Virus record (IMG/VR): IMGVR_UViG_3300028920_000300
Location: 1-21,422 of that record
DNA from: a virus
DNA length: 21,422 nt
Strand: one strand, 5' to 3'
Shown here: positions 6,079 to 12,282 of the stretch, piece after piece
Position numbering within the stretch: the first letter of the stretch is position 1
Layout: the number at the start of each line of letters is the position of its first letter
Notes under the pieces: model-generated
The model's database searches: none
Told to the model about the DNA's origin: nothing
The model's input: only the letters and a program-made list of their open reading frames with translations
Position numbers and translations under genes: made by a program

Positions 6079-6489
6079 ATGCACATCTTTATGATAACAA
6101 GAGGGATTAAGCACAAAGTAGATAAGTTCATAAATGAGCTATCAGCTAAGTATTTGCCTTATACGATGGCTAAATCATCAGTAGAGGGAAAAGACCAAAA
6201 AGGATTAGTGCAGACAGCAGTCAGACCTATTCAGCTTTGGGAAGTAGTATTCCCAGAGGAACATTTAGAGATTATGCAGAATACTCTATTTAGAGAATGG
6301 GGAGCTAAGCCACAGCATAAGAGACATGGTAAGTTTATAACTATGATAAGAAAAGTCTTAGGCGTTAAGAAGTTACCGCCTTATGAATACGACGCTGCAA
6401 AAGTTCTACCTGTCGACGACGCAGGAGTAGAGAGAACAGGCATAGGTTATAAAGAAGATTACAAACAGAATGGCGTTGAAATGCTTTAA
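6079..6489 (+). CDS. Conserved virion-operon protein of unknown function, unit A
   Basis: This 136-aa soluble protein begins MHIFMITRGIKHKVDKFINE. It shares with unit B's 18315 gene the start MH, the segment QTAVRPIQLWEVVFPEEHLE (compare QGAVRQLPLGIYEYIFPKED), a lysine-rich stretch near 90-95, and a VPVDD/WVDNN-like segment near the C-terminus. The pattern suggests one alpha/beta domain of about 75 residues. It is kept in both units between the scaffold-like gene and the capsid promoter. No family is recognised. Confidence 0.55.
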   Translation: MHIFMITRGIKHKVDKFINELSAKYLPYTMAKSSVEGKDQKGLVQTAVRPIQLWEVVFPEEHLEIMQNTLFREWGAKPQHKRHGKFITMIRKVLGVKKLPPYEYDAAKVLPVDDAGVERTGIGYKEDYKQNGVEML

Positions 6490-6751
6490 GCTATTATTAC
6501 ACAAAACTTATTTTGATAAAGGCTGGTCGCTATTAAACTACATTAAGTATTTAATAGCTTTCTTCGGTTTAGCTAGTAGAGACGTAAAAACTACAATAAT
6601 AATAGGTTTAGTGTATGGTTTAGTATGCTATGTAGTGGGTATGCTATGGTATAAATATAAGCTAATAGAGACTGAGACAGAGATAGGCAACATATTTAAC
6701 CCCTTTGTAAAGGAAATGAGAAAAACCTATAAAACCGAAAAGTTTAAATAG
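6470..6751 (+). CDS. Membrane protein, unit A only, 93 aa
   Basis: ATG 6470 overlaps the previous gene by 20 nt. Two hydrophobic stretches are seen: NYIKYLIAFFGLA (about 23-35) and TTIIIGLVYGLVCYVVGMLW (41-60), followed by a charged tail TETEIGN...KTEKFK. Loops and tail are Lys-rich, so the C-terminus may face the cytoplasm. No counterpart exists in unit B, where the capsid promoter follows the 18315 gene directly. Role unknown; lysis or membrane association are options. Confidence 0.6.
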   Translation: MALKCFKLLLHKTYFDKGWSLLNYIKYLIAFFGLASRDVKTTIIIGLVYGLVCYVVGMLWYKYKLIETETEIGNIFNPFVKEMRKTYKTEKFK

Positions 6752-6753
6752 TT
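6736..6753 (+). promoter_or_regulatory. Capsid operon promoter, unit A
   Basis: CGAAAAGTTTAAATAGTT, with CGAAAAG as BRE-like and TTTAAATA as TATA box, lies 20 nt before ATG 6773. The same 18 bases occur at 18766-18783 before the unit B decoration gene. A close relative CCGAAAGGTTTAAATA starts the accessory operon (11316). This spacing predicts a leaderless mRNA. It separates decoration and MCP expression from the upstream operon, as expected for a high-level late promoter. Confidence 0.8.
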
Positions 6754-6772
6754 ACTACCCTTACACAATGAC

Positions 6773-7183
6773 ATGTCAAACGAAGCAGTAATCGTAGAAT
6801 TATTGGGAGAACCTAAGGGTTGCCCAGTTAGATTCACATGCCCAAGCGATACAAGTATTTCTAAAGGAACAATTTTAAAGCTATCAGACGCTAGGGTAGT
6901 AGCAGTAGGAACTACACCGACAGATACTTTTGCAGGAATTGCAGCTCACGATAAAGACGGAAGTGATAGCTCTACCGAAATTACAGCTTATACAAAAGGA
7001 ATTTTTGATTTATATACAGACGCTACTATTACAGCAGGAATGTTCGTAGGAATGTCAGGAAGTAACTTAGTTAATCAAGCAACAGACGCAAGCATATCAG
7101 GGGGCTGTTTAATAGGAAAAGCATTAGAGACCTCAGCAGCAGGAACACCAGAAACAATAAATGTAGCAGTAGGAATATATTAA
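6773..7183 (+). CDS. Capsid decoration protein, unit A
   Basis: This 136-aa, all-beta protein is rich in Thr, Ala and Gly. Typical of capsid decoration proteins (DUF2190/gpD-like) are the early SISKGTILKLSDARVVA (28-44), a repeated -AGIAA- turn, and TAGMFVGMSG with SGGCLIGKALE. It precedes the MCP by one base, the usual order of decoration then coat gene. Unit B's 18802 copy shares GIEKGTILKLSDP, VAGIAA and QIGIALEAAS. It has no signal peptide. It probably sits as a cement protein on the outer shell; the domain call is by pattern only. Confidence 0.65.
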   Translation: MSNEAVIVELLGEPKGCPVRFTCPSDTSISKGTILKLSDARVVAVGTTPTDTFAGIAAHDKDGSDSSTEITAYTKGIFDLYTDATITAGMFVGMSGSNLVNQATDASISGGCLIGKALETSAAGTPETINVAVGIY

Positions 7184-7184
7184 A

Positions 7185-8057
7185 ATGGCTGAAGCAGCAG
7201 GACAAGTTCAATTAAGAGCAGAGAACGTTACTAAAGCAGTGACAGGATTCGCATTACAAGAGTATGTAATGAAACAGCTATGTCTAGTTCAATCATCAAG
7301 TTCTTGGAAAGAGACTTACTTCAAAGAGACAGCAGCGGACTTAACTGGCGGAACAGGGTCAGAAGTTAAAGGTATTCCGAGACTAGCTAATTTTCCTTAT
7401 GGAGAGGTCACATGGACAGAAGCAAGCTCACGACACCTTAAACATGGTATGGAGACACGGATTTCTTGGGAAGACGCTAAAACCGACGACGTAGACGTTA
7501 TTGCAAGGTCTCTTTTAAGGATAGCTAGGGCAGTAACTAAATCAGTAGATGAGGAGATATGGGACACTATTACAGAAGACCAGTCAGCTACCACTATTAA
7601 CTCTGTAAGTATTACAGCAGGTAGTGAGTGGGATAGCGCTACAATTGCTAACAGAGACCCTATACAAGATATATTAAACGCTAAGAAAGAGATAGCAGAA
7701 GATAACTATAACCCAGATAAAAACGGATACTTACTATTAAACCCTAAAGACTTCGCTAACTTATTAGGTAATGCTAATGTAAGGAACGCAGGTCAGTTCT
7801 ATACTGATGATGTAACTAGGAACGGAAGAGTAGGATTCTTACTAGGATTAAAAGTTCTAGTTAGTAATTCAGTTACAACTGATTTTGCAGCAGTAGTAGT
7901 AGGACAAGAGGCAGCTACATGGAAGACAGCAGCACCTTTAAGCGTTAAAACTATTGAAGACGCAGGAATAGGCTACACTATCAGAGCATGGGAAGTAGGC
8001 ACATGTCAATTAAAGAATCCAGAGGCAGTATGCCTTATAGATAATACAGAGGCTTAA
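7185..8057 (+). CDS. Major capsid protein (HK97-fold), unit A
   Basis: This 290-aa protein has the N-arm and E-loop-like beta region (about 55-100), the spine helix region VIARSLLRIARAVTKSVDEE (about 105-124), the P-domain segment DPIQDILNAKKEIAEDNYNP (157-176), LLLNPKDFANLL (about 183-194), LGLKVLVSNSVTTDFAAVV (about 223-241) and the end ATWKTAAP...IEDAGIGYTIRAW. The same ordered landmarks occur in unit B (19315), though overall identity looks low (about a third by eye). There is no separate protease or long delta domain, so no cleaved N-terminus is obvious. The place after the decoration gene under the strongest promoter supports the call. Confidence 0.82.
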   Translation: MAEAAGQVQLRAENVTKAVTGFALQEYVMKQLCLVQSSSSWKETYFKETAADLTGGTGSEVKGIPRLANFPYGEVTWTEASSRHLKHGMETRISWEDAKTDDVDVIARSLLRIARAVTKSVDEEIWDTITEDQSATTINSVSITAGSEWDSATIANRDPIQDILNAKKEIAEDNYNPDKNGYLLLNPKDFANLLGNANVRNAGQFYTDDVTRNGRVGFLLGLKVLVSNSVTTDFAAVVVGQEAATWKTAAPLSVKTIEDAGIGYTIRAWEVGTCQLKNPEAVCLIDNTEA

Positions 8058-8058
8058 A

Positions 8059-8202
8059 ATGAAAGAAACAAGAAAAAGACTAGGTAAGCTATATGCAGAG
8101 GGAAAAAGCCCTTATTACGCTCAGCACTACGAAGAATTTAAAGAAGAGATAGACGCAGAGCTATCTGATAAAGACGAAACTAAATCTAAAAAGAGGAAAT
8201 AA
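8059..8202 (+). CDS. Small charged protein after the capsid gene, 47 aa
   Basis: Begins MKETRKRLGKLYAEGKSPYY and ends in a Lys/Arg tail (KSKKRK). It is predicted helical. Unit B's 20220 gene holds the same place, with a similarly helical, charged product ending KTKKRGK. The short repeat K-R-L/Y-x-L-A-x-G-K/S-x with E-E-F-K/W-R-E is shared loosely. No family is recognised. Confidence 0.55.
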   Translation: MKETRKRLGKLYAEGKSPYYAQHYEEFKEEIDAELSDKDETKSKKRK

Positions 8203-8203
8203 T

Positions 8204-8380
8204 ATGGGTTCTGGAGACCTAACCGCTACTAATTATGGCGTATATGATATTACTCTTAGTGGCGCAGCTCTAAAGGCACAGATAGACGCTATCAATTTAG
8301 CAGCAGCTACAGACTTCTTATACTTATTATCAACAGGACAGGGACAAGTTCAAGTATTAAAAGTAGCGAGGGAAGCTTAA
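8204..8380 (+). CDS. Small conserved structural-operon protein, 58 aa
   Basis: Begins MGSGDLTATNYGVYDITLSG. Together with unit B's 20586 protein it shares MGxGDLTA, an IDAINLAAATDFL-like stretch (ID-x-LSLAAATDF in B), then VQVLKV / VFVVFKV and a final REA. The product is probably a small alpha/beta protein. Conservation in both units within the virion operon indicates a real gene. Function unknown. Confidence 0.6.
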   Translation: MGSGDLTATNYGVYDITLSGAALKAQIDAINLAAATDFLYLLSTGQGQVQVLKVAREA

Positions 8381-8551
8381 ATGTCTAACGCAGATACACC
8401 AGTTCTAGCTCCAAAATATTTTATATTACCTAACATAGACGGAAATGAGACAGGCGTAACAGCTGGCACTATAGGTATAAGCGGCGCAGTTATACGATGG
8501 TATGATGGGTCAGCGTGGAGAGAGTTATCAGGAAGTAATACGGGGGATTAG
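8381..8551 (+). CDS. Small fibre-type protein, 56 aa
   Basis: ATG follows the previous stop directly. The product ends with VIRWYDGSAWRELSGSNTGD, a pattern (WYDGSxW) common in phage tail-fibre collar or trimer-stalk segments. It is low in Lys, rich in Gly, Thr and Ile. Unit B's 20797 gene lies in the same place and shares only TAGT near the middle. Probably a baseplate or fibre accessory; the assignment is weak. Confidence 0.5.
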   Translation: MSNADTPVLAPKYFILPNIDGNETGVTAGTIGISGAVIRWYDGSAWRELSGSNTGD

Positions 8552-8552
8552 A

Positions 8553-8566
8553 AAAATACTTAAATA
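8553..8566 (+). promoter_or_regulatory. Promoter of the beta-sandwich/fibre genes
   Basis: AAAATACTTAAATA ends 20 nt before ATG 8586, the spacing of the other leaderless starts here. It belongs to a second promoter type, with ACTTAAATA, also seen at 10604-10612. Confidence 0.6.
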
Positions 8567-8585
8567 GTGATTTCTTAGTTTTTCT

Positions 8586-9119
8586 ATGGGATTAGTTAAC
8601 GGAACAAACTGCGGGTTTGTAACAAGCGCCCCAACAGCAGACCCTGAGGGAGCAGGGACGACGGGCTGCGATAATTACGCTTGGGCTATGAGAGATACAG
8701 CTCCTGCGGGAGCGGTTAGAGTTACAAAAATAGGTTGGTATTGCACTAACGCCACACAAGAAGCTAATTTCGAGGTCGGAATTTATGAAGAAACTACTGA
8801 TTATCCTGGCGACGCTGTTGGTTCTCTTTCTCAGACAAACGCAAAAGGAGTAGGCGCAGGCTGGAAAAGTGCGAGCGTAGATATATCTATAACTGCGGGC
8901 ACTGATTACTGGATAGCTGTGCAGATAGATGATACTGAATCGACTACTCATATAGATACTGCCTCTTCTGTGGGAGATTTAAGGGCTTATAAATCAGCAC
9001 AAACAGAATTGACAGACCCTTTCGTATCAGGGGGTAGCACAGACGAAGTTATCCAGGCTATTTATGCAGTATACGAAGTAGCAGATACTAGAACTAGAAC
9101 CGAAATACTTACAGGTTAA
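8586..9119 (+). CDS. Beta-sandwich virion or adhesin protein, unit A only
   Basis: This 177-aa protein is rich in Thr, Ala, Gly and Asp, with KIGWYC (48-53), FEVGIYEET (63-71) and YWIAVQIDD (106-114) as core strands. The pattern resembles jelly-roll/lectin-like domains found in surface or fibre proteins that bind glycans. It has its own leaderless promoter and comes right before the fibre gene (ATG one base after its stop), so it may be a fibre-tip or receptor-binding partner. Unit B lacks it, which suggests host-range variation between units. Three cysteines (9, 28, 53) could form a disulfide. No catalytic motif. Confidence 0.5.
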   Translation: MGLVNGTNCGFVTSAPTADPEGAGTTGCDNYAWAMRDTAPAGAVRVTKIGWYCTNATQEANFEVGIYEETTDYPGDAVGSLSQTNAKGVGAGWKSASVDISITAGTDYWIAVQIDDTESTTHIDTASSVGDLRAYKSAQTELTDPFVSGGSTDEVIQAIYAVYEVADTRTRTEILTG

Positions 9120-9120
9120 A

Positions 9121-10596
9121 ATGCCTAAATTAAATAAGATTTTCTCAAGTAGAACAGGGCGAGCGAAAGCTGCGAAACAAGGGCAAGCTGGATACGATAA
9201 TCCAAGAGAGAACATAGACCCTCATATAAAGACGCAAGCAGTATCTACGAGAGAACTGAGCGGCTCAAGAATTACAGGTATTTTCTACGGAGACGGCACA
9301 AATTTAACAGGAACAGGAGACAATTTAGGAAATCACATAGCGACACAGACGATTAGCGGCAGTAATATTAATGCAACAGGGGATATAACAGCAGGAGAAC
9401 TTACTGTAAATAATCCCACAACAAGCACAATTTTAACAGTAGATAATACAAATGCTACTGTTGATGATGGTTATTCTTATATGTGGTTTAAATCACAGAA
9501 AGGAAATATTGCTTTTAGAATTATTGCAGATAGTCTTGGTAATGCAAATTATATTCAGTCTGGGAATTATGATTTTACAGCCAATAAACCCTTAGAATTT
9601 TCAGGTTATAATGGAAATACAGGAAGCACGGTAACATTTGATTTTGCCTCTGTAAATATGGGAACAGCTACAAATGGAATATATACAAATTTGGGGGGGA
9701 CAGGAAACCATTATTGGGATTATGATGATACTATTTATATAAGAAATACAGATGGGGGAACAAACACTCGTCTTACAATAGACGCTACTGGTGATTTTGA
9801 CTTTCAAGCAGGAGATATAACAACAACAGGCACAGTGCAAGCAGAACATCTTTATTCTACAGATGACGCAGTGATAAATGATAAATTAACAGTTGGAACT
9901 TCTATTGGAGTAGGAGATACACCGGGAACAGCAAGCCATTTTGGTAGAATAGCAACAGAAATAGGAACTCTTAGCACTAATGATTTAGTAGTAGTAAGCA
10001 AATATTGGGAAAATAATAATGGGGGAACAAGCAGAGCTGCGTATTTTGAGAATGTATACGACGGCGGAGCAACACAAAGTACAAGAAACACATTCGGATT
10101 TAATGCTTTTTGTTATTATAAAGGCACAGGTGGAGCAACAGGAAATTGGACAGCAGCTAACTATGCTATAAGGTCGCCCGCCGGTTCATCAGGAACATTC
10201 TCAGGTAATTTTACGGGCGTTAATTCAGCACAACATCAAATGTTGGGCTCTGTTCATTACACTGGACTAGTTAAATGTTATAATGCAAAACTAACAACAG
10301 CAGGAACATCAGAATTAGATAATGGTTATGGATATTATGTCAGTGGTTTTGTAAAGGGAGCGGGAACAACATTCACAAATGCTTACGGGGTTTATGTAGA
10401 GGATATGGACGAGGCTGCAACAAACTACGCAATTTATACAAATGCAGGTCTCGTGCGTTTTGGAGATGATGTAAGCTCTACAGGAGATATTTCAGGAGCA
10501 ACAATAACAGCTGGAAATGGCTGGAGCGGAACATTCACAAATGGGGACGGAGACACAGTCACAGTATCAAATGGGATAATCACGGACGTTTCATAA
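9121..10596 (+). CDS. Long fibre-like protein, unit A
   Basis: This 491-aa protein is rich in Gly, Thr, Asn and Ser. A basic, unit-specific N-terminus (1-30) is followed by a stalk-like part with YGDGTNLTGT (57-66) and repeated TGDITAGELTV-type strands, a beta-rich middle, then the end YGVYVEDMDEAATNYAIYT, FGDDVSSTGDISGATITAG and GWSGTFTNGDGDTVTVSNGI. Such text is typical of trimeric beta-helical tail fibres. Codon use shifts: CGT Arg (for example at 9768 and 10457) appears, while upstream genes use AGA/AGG. Residues about 85-157 are shared nearly exactly with the unit B fibre, whose N-terminus is unrelated. The product probably makes the host-contact fibre; no tail tube accompanies it. Confidence 0.7.
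   Translation: MPKLNKIFSSRTGRAKAAKQGQAGYDNPRENIDPHIKTQAVSTRELSGSRITGIFYGDGTNLTGTGDNLGNHIATQTISGSNINATGDITAGELTVNNPTTSTILTVDNTNATVDDGYSYMWFKSQKGNIAFRIIADSLGNANYIQSGNYDFTANKPLEFSGYNGNTGSTVTFDFASVNMGTATNGIYTNLGGTGNHYWDYDDTIYIRNTDGGTNTRLTIDATGDFDFQAGDITTTGTVQAEHLYSTDDAVINDKLTVGTSIGVGDTPGTASHFGRIATEIGTLSTNDLVVVSKYWENNNGGTSRAAYFENVYDGGATQSTRNTFGFNAFCYYKGTGGATGNWTAANYAIRSPAGSSGTFSGNFTGVNSAQHQMLGSVHYTGLVKCYNAKLTTAGTSELDNGYGYYVSGFVKGAGTTFTNAYGVYVEDMDEAATNYAIYTNAGLVRFGDDVSSTGDISGATITAGNGWSGTFTNGDGDTVTVSNGIITDVS
9374..9591 (+). repeat. 218-bp near-identical fibre segment, copy 1
   Basis: Bases 9374-9591 match 21205-21422 with three mismatches (9381 G/A, and two in the GCTACTGTTGATGAT stretch), an offset of 11,831 bp. 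The reading frame is the same. Sequence before the match is unrelated. The true right border is unknown because copy 2 reaches the window end. Confidence 0.95.
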
Positions 10597-10602
10597 TAGA
10601 AA

Positions 10603-10652
10603 CACTTAAATACTTCTGAATACTCTATAATATTAACTAAATATAGAGAGGT
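10603..10652 (+). promoter_or_regulatory. Promoter and ribosome binding site of the anchored acidic protein
   Basis: CACTTAAATAC (10603-10613) is a TATA-like box seven bases after the fibre stop. A start about 22 nt later leaves a short leader containing AGAGAGGT (10645-10652), six bases before ATG 10659. This is one of the few genes here with a leader and SD rather than a leaderless start. Confidence 0.55.
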
Positions 10653-10658
10653 ATTAAA

Positions 10659-11174
10659 ATGCAAGCTAAAAACGGCTCAATTATTGTGACAGTAATTATA
10701 TGCGCCATAGTAATTCTTCTGGGGATAGTTTATTTAGGTTCTCAAATACCTGAGGTGACAGTGCCAACAGCTCAAGATGTAGCTAACGCTGTTCTAGCAG
10801 GAGTTACAATTCCTAACGCAAGTGAGATAGCTCAAGCAATAGATACACCTGACACCTTTTTGTCTTTAAGAGAAGATTTAAAGAAAGAAGCTATAGCTGT
10901 ATGTGATGACGAGTTTGATTTTGACGAAGTTGAGGACTTATTTGGTAACGACGACGAAGTAACTTTAACAAAAGAATACGTAGACAAAAGAAACTATGTT
11001 GTTTTCAACTTAGGGATTGATAATGTAGATGACAGATATATCAAAATTTATAGAGTTTACAAAGTTGCTGTTGAAGAAGATGATGGAGACGAATACAACG
11101 ATAGAGTATACGTAACCTGTAAAGTTGAGAGTGATGATGGAGAATTAGAGGCAGATTTAACATATCATTTATAG
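10659..11174 (+). CDS. Membrane-anchored acidic protein, 171 aa
   Basis: A short N-terminus (MQAKNGS) is followed by one hydrophobic helix IIVTVIICAIVILLGIVYLG (about 8-27). Then comes a helical linker with VPTAQDVANAVLAGVTIPNA (36-55), a strongly acidic stretch (about 84-97) and a beta-rich C-terminal domain with DDRYIKIYRVYKVAVEEDDG. The topology suggests an N-terminal anchor with the acidic domain outside the cell or in the envelope. It has its own promoter and lies at the start of the accessory block, followed by a terminator-like region. Possible roles include superinfection exclusion or virion egress. No family is recognised. Confidence 0.6.
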   Translation: MQAKNGSIIVTVIICAIVILLGIVYLGSQIPEVTVPTAQDVANAVLAGVTIPNASEIAQAIDTPDTFLSLREDLKKEAIAVCDDEFDFDEVEDLFGNDDEVTLTKEYVDKRNYVVFNLGIDNVDDRYIKIYRVYKVAVEEDDGDEYNDRVYVTCKVESDDGELEADLTYHL

Positions 11175-11290
11175 TCAGTAAATTTACATAAGGCAATACG
11201 CCCTTTTTTTTTCATAGGGGAGAGCATTACTGACAGGGTAACCATTCCATTCTTAACCCTAACACCTGGCTCTCCCCGCCTTATTTTTTC
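11174..11290 (+). ncRNA. Structured intergenic region with crossing stems
   Basis: GTCAGTAA (11174-11181) is complementary to TTACTGAC (11227-11234). GGGGAGAGC (11217-11225), inside that loop, is complementary to GCTCTCCCC (11269-11277), outside it. The two perfect stems of 8 and 9 bp therefore cross, as in a pseudoknot or a two-state switch. A small stem AGGGT/ACCCT (11235-11239/11256-11260) nests in the second. Nine Ts (11204-11212) after an AAGG/CCTT hairpin, and TTATTTTTTC (11281-11290) after the second stem, could both end transcripts. It may be a double terminator for the 10659 gene or a small structured RNA; expression is not shown. Confidence 0.5.
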
Positions 11291-11315
11291 ACTAATTCTA
11301 AGTAGTAACACAAAA

Positions 11316-11331
11316 CCGAAAGGTTTAAATA
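11316..11331 (+). promoter_or_regulatory. Accessory operon promoter
   Basis: CCGAAAGGTTTAAATA differs by one base from the matching bases 6735-6750 of the unit A capsid promoter. With the usual spacing the transcript would start near 11351-11355, leaving a leader of about 65 nt before ATG 11419. Confidence 0.7.
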
Positions 11332-11366
11332 CGTGGTGTGTGTCTGTATATTATAGATAACACCGT

Positions 11367-11405
11367 GAGTGAGGGAGTTTGGCAAACCTCCTTTCGCCCT
11401 CACTC
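11367..11405 (+). promoter_or_regulatory. 9-bp leader hairpin before the accessory operon
   Basis: GAGTGAGGG (11367-11375) pairs perfectly with CCCTCACTC (11397-11405), enclosing a smaller TTTGGCAAA turn. The stem ends 13 nt before ATG 11419, in the leader of a transcript from 11316. Placed here it could control translation of the first gene. No SD is seen between hairpin and ATG. Confidence 0.55.
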
Positions 11406-11418
11406 TATCATAATCAAA

Positions 11419-11598
11419 ATGGAAAACGAAGAACTTAAGGAAATAATTGAGAACGCTACACACAGCGTCGCATATATTAAATTGATTAAGAACACTAAAG
11501 GCTATAATTGGGAGATAAAAAAGCTTGATTTAGATATAGATGCTTTAGAAGAATTAAATAATAAAATGGTAGATAAATTCGGAGTGACAATAGAATGA
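11419..11598 (+). CDS. Small accessory protein, 59 aa
   Basis: MENEELKEIIENATHSVAYI... is a small protein with a charged helix (1-14), a central strand YIKLIKNTKGYNWEIKKLDL (19-38), then a C-terminal helix. ATG 11419 is preferred because upstream in-frame codons (from 11338) lie before the predicted transcript start or read through the leader hairpin. Its TGA overlaps the next ATG. The strand pattern K-x-x-x-G-Y-x-W-E-I-K resembles a small beta hairpin seen in many viral regulators, but no family is recognised. Confidence 0.6.
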   Translation: MENEELKEIIENATHSVAYIKLIKNTKGYNWEIKKLDLDIDALEELNNKMVDKFGVTIE

Positions 11599-11657
11599 GC
11601 GATTGGTTTTGGATTTTGTTATTAGCCGCTATTGCTGGTCTATTGTCAGCTATGTAA
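11595..11657 (+). CDS. 20-aa transmembrane peptide
   Basis: MSDWFWILLLAAIAGLLSAM is almost wholly one membrane helix. The ATG overlaps the previous stop (ATGA) and its stop is one base before ATG 11659. Tight packing and a plausible TM peptide support translation, but at this length chance cannot be excluded. Confidence 0.45.
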   Translation: MSDWFWILLLAAIAGLLSAM

Positions 11658-11658
11658 G

Positions 11659-11967
11659 ATGGATATAAAAACAGGAGTAATAAAAAGTGTCACAACACAA
11701 ACAGGCGAAACTAAAGGGAAAGCGTGGAAAAGATACGTCTTCGAAATGGAAGATGGACATAGATACAGCACTTTTGATGATAGAATTGGAACAGCTTTTA
11801 AGGCTGGACAGTTTGTTGAGATGAGTGGAACCCAAAAAGGTGACTATTGGAATATGGTGAGTATGAAGCTCTCCCCTAAGACAGATGCCCCTGCAGAAGC
11901 GCCTAAAGGCTCAGATGAGACAATTATTGACCTTTTAAGGCAAATCCTTGCAGAATTGAAAAGTTAA
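11659..11967 (+). CDS. OB-fold ssDNA-binding-like protein
   Basis: A 102-aa protein with an OB-like strand order: MDIKTGVIKSVTTQTGETKG, WKRYVFEMEDGHRYSTFDD (about 24-42), FKAGQFVEMSG (48-58) and GDYWNMVSMKL (61-71), followed by a Pro/Ala linker and an acidic C-terminal helix (DETIIDLLRQILAELKS). The aromatic residues W24, Y27, F29, Y36, F40, W64 could stack on bases. The acidic tail after a linker recalls SSB tails that bind partners. ATG 11659 is chosen over an in-frame upstream codon because it follows the preceding stop by one base. Likely role: replication or recombination alongside the resolvase. No deeper family assignment. Confidence 0.6.
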   Translation: MDIKTGVIKSVTTQTGETKGKAWKRYVFEMEDGHRYSTFDDRIGTAFKAGQFVEMSGTQKGDYWNMVSMKLSPKTDAPAEAPKGSDETIIDLLRQILAELKS

Positions 11968-11968
11968 A

Positions 11969-12187
11969 ATGGGAACAAGAGTAAGTAGAGAAGTTAAAGT
12001 TGGCTGGCTGACACATAGAATTGAAGATTTCTTTAAAAAGAGACCTGCTGGAGTTATTAGTAAAGAGAAGTTATTAGCTGAATTCGCCTTAAGGAATATG
12101 TCTACTATGAGGACAGGTATAGAGATATTGACTTTATTAGAGAAGACTAATTTCATTAAAGTGAAAGGAGATGATATTACAAAATGA
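11969..12187 (+). CDS. HTH-like small protein, 72 aa
   Basis: The helical pattern VGWLTHRIEDFFKKRPAGVI (11-30) - SKEKLLAEFALRN (31-43) - STMRTGIEILTLLEKTNFIK (45-64) - VKGDDITK fits a winged helix-turn-helix: three helices then a short beta wing. It may be a regulator of the unit's own promoters. A homologous C-terminus (VIKISGDEITK) ends at base 37, so the gene exists in at least two units. Start ATG 11969 is one base after the SSB-like stop. The stop overlaps the next ATG (ATGA). Confidence 0.5.
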   Translation: MGTRVSREVKVGWLTHRIEDFFKKRPAGVISKEKLLAEFALRNMSTMRTGIEILTLLEKTNFIKVKGDDITK

Positions 12188-12282
12188 GTTGTTGTGATGT
12201 CTTGGTTTCTGTTGTTTTGACTTTAGGCTTGATTGGAATTTTGATTAAATTGTGGCAGCTTGATATGGAGAAAAAAAAATGA
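12184..12282 (+). CDS. 32-aa single-TM peptide
   Basis: MSCCDVLVSVVLTLGLIGIL continues IKLWQLDMEKKK. One hydrophobic helix (about 6-23) and a positively charged C-terminus are seen. It overlaps the gene before and the gene after by ATGA, a mark of real translational coupling here. No counterpart follows the fragment at 1-37. Confidence 0.5.
   Translation: MSCCDVLVSVVLTLGLIGILIKLWQLDMEKKK

Noticed and set aside
8592-8951. 119-codon minus-strand frame
   Set aside because: Antisense to the beta-sandwich gene, Cys/Ser-rich text without a recognisable pattern; no minus-strand operon exists in the window.
9374-9591. Fibre repeat as an insertion sequence or integrase target
   Set aside because: It is coding and in frame in both fibres, has no terminal inverted repeats and carries no transposase.
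11338-11418. In-frame upstream extension of the 59-aa accessory protein
   Set aside because: It would start at or before the predicted transcript start and read through the leader hairpin.
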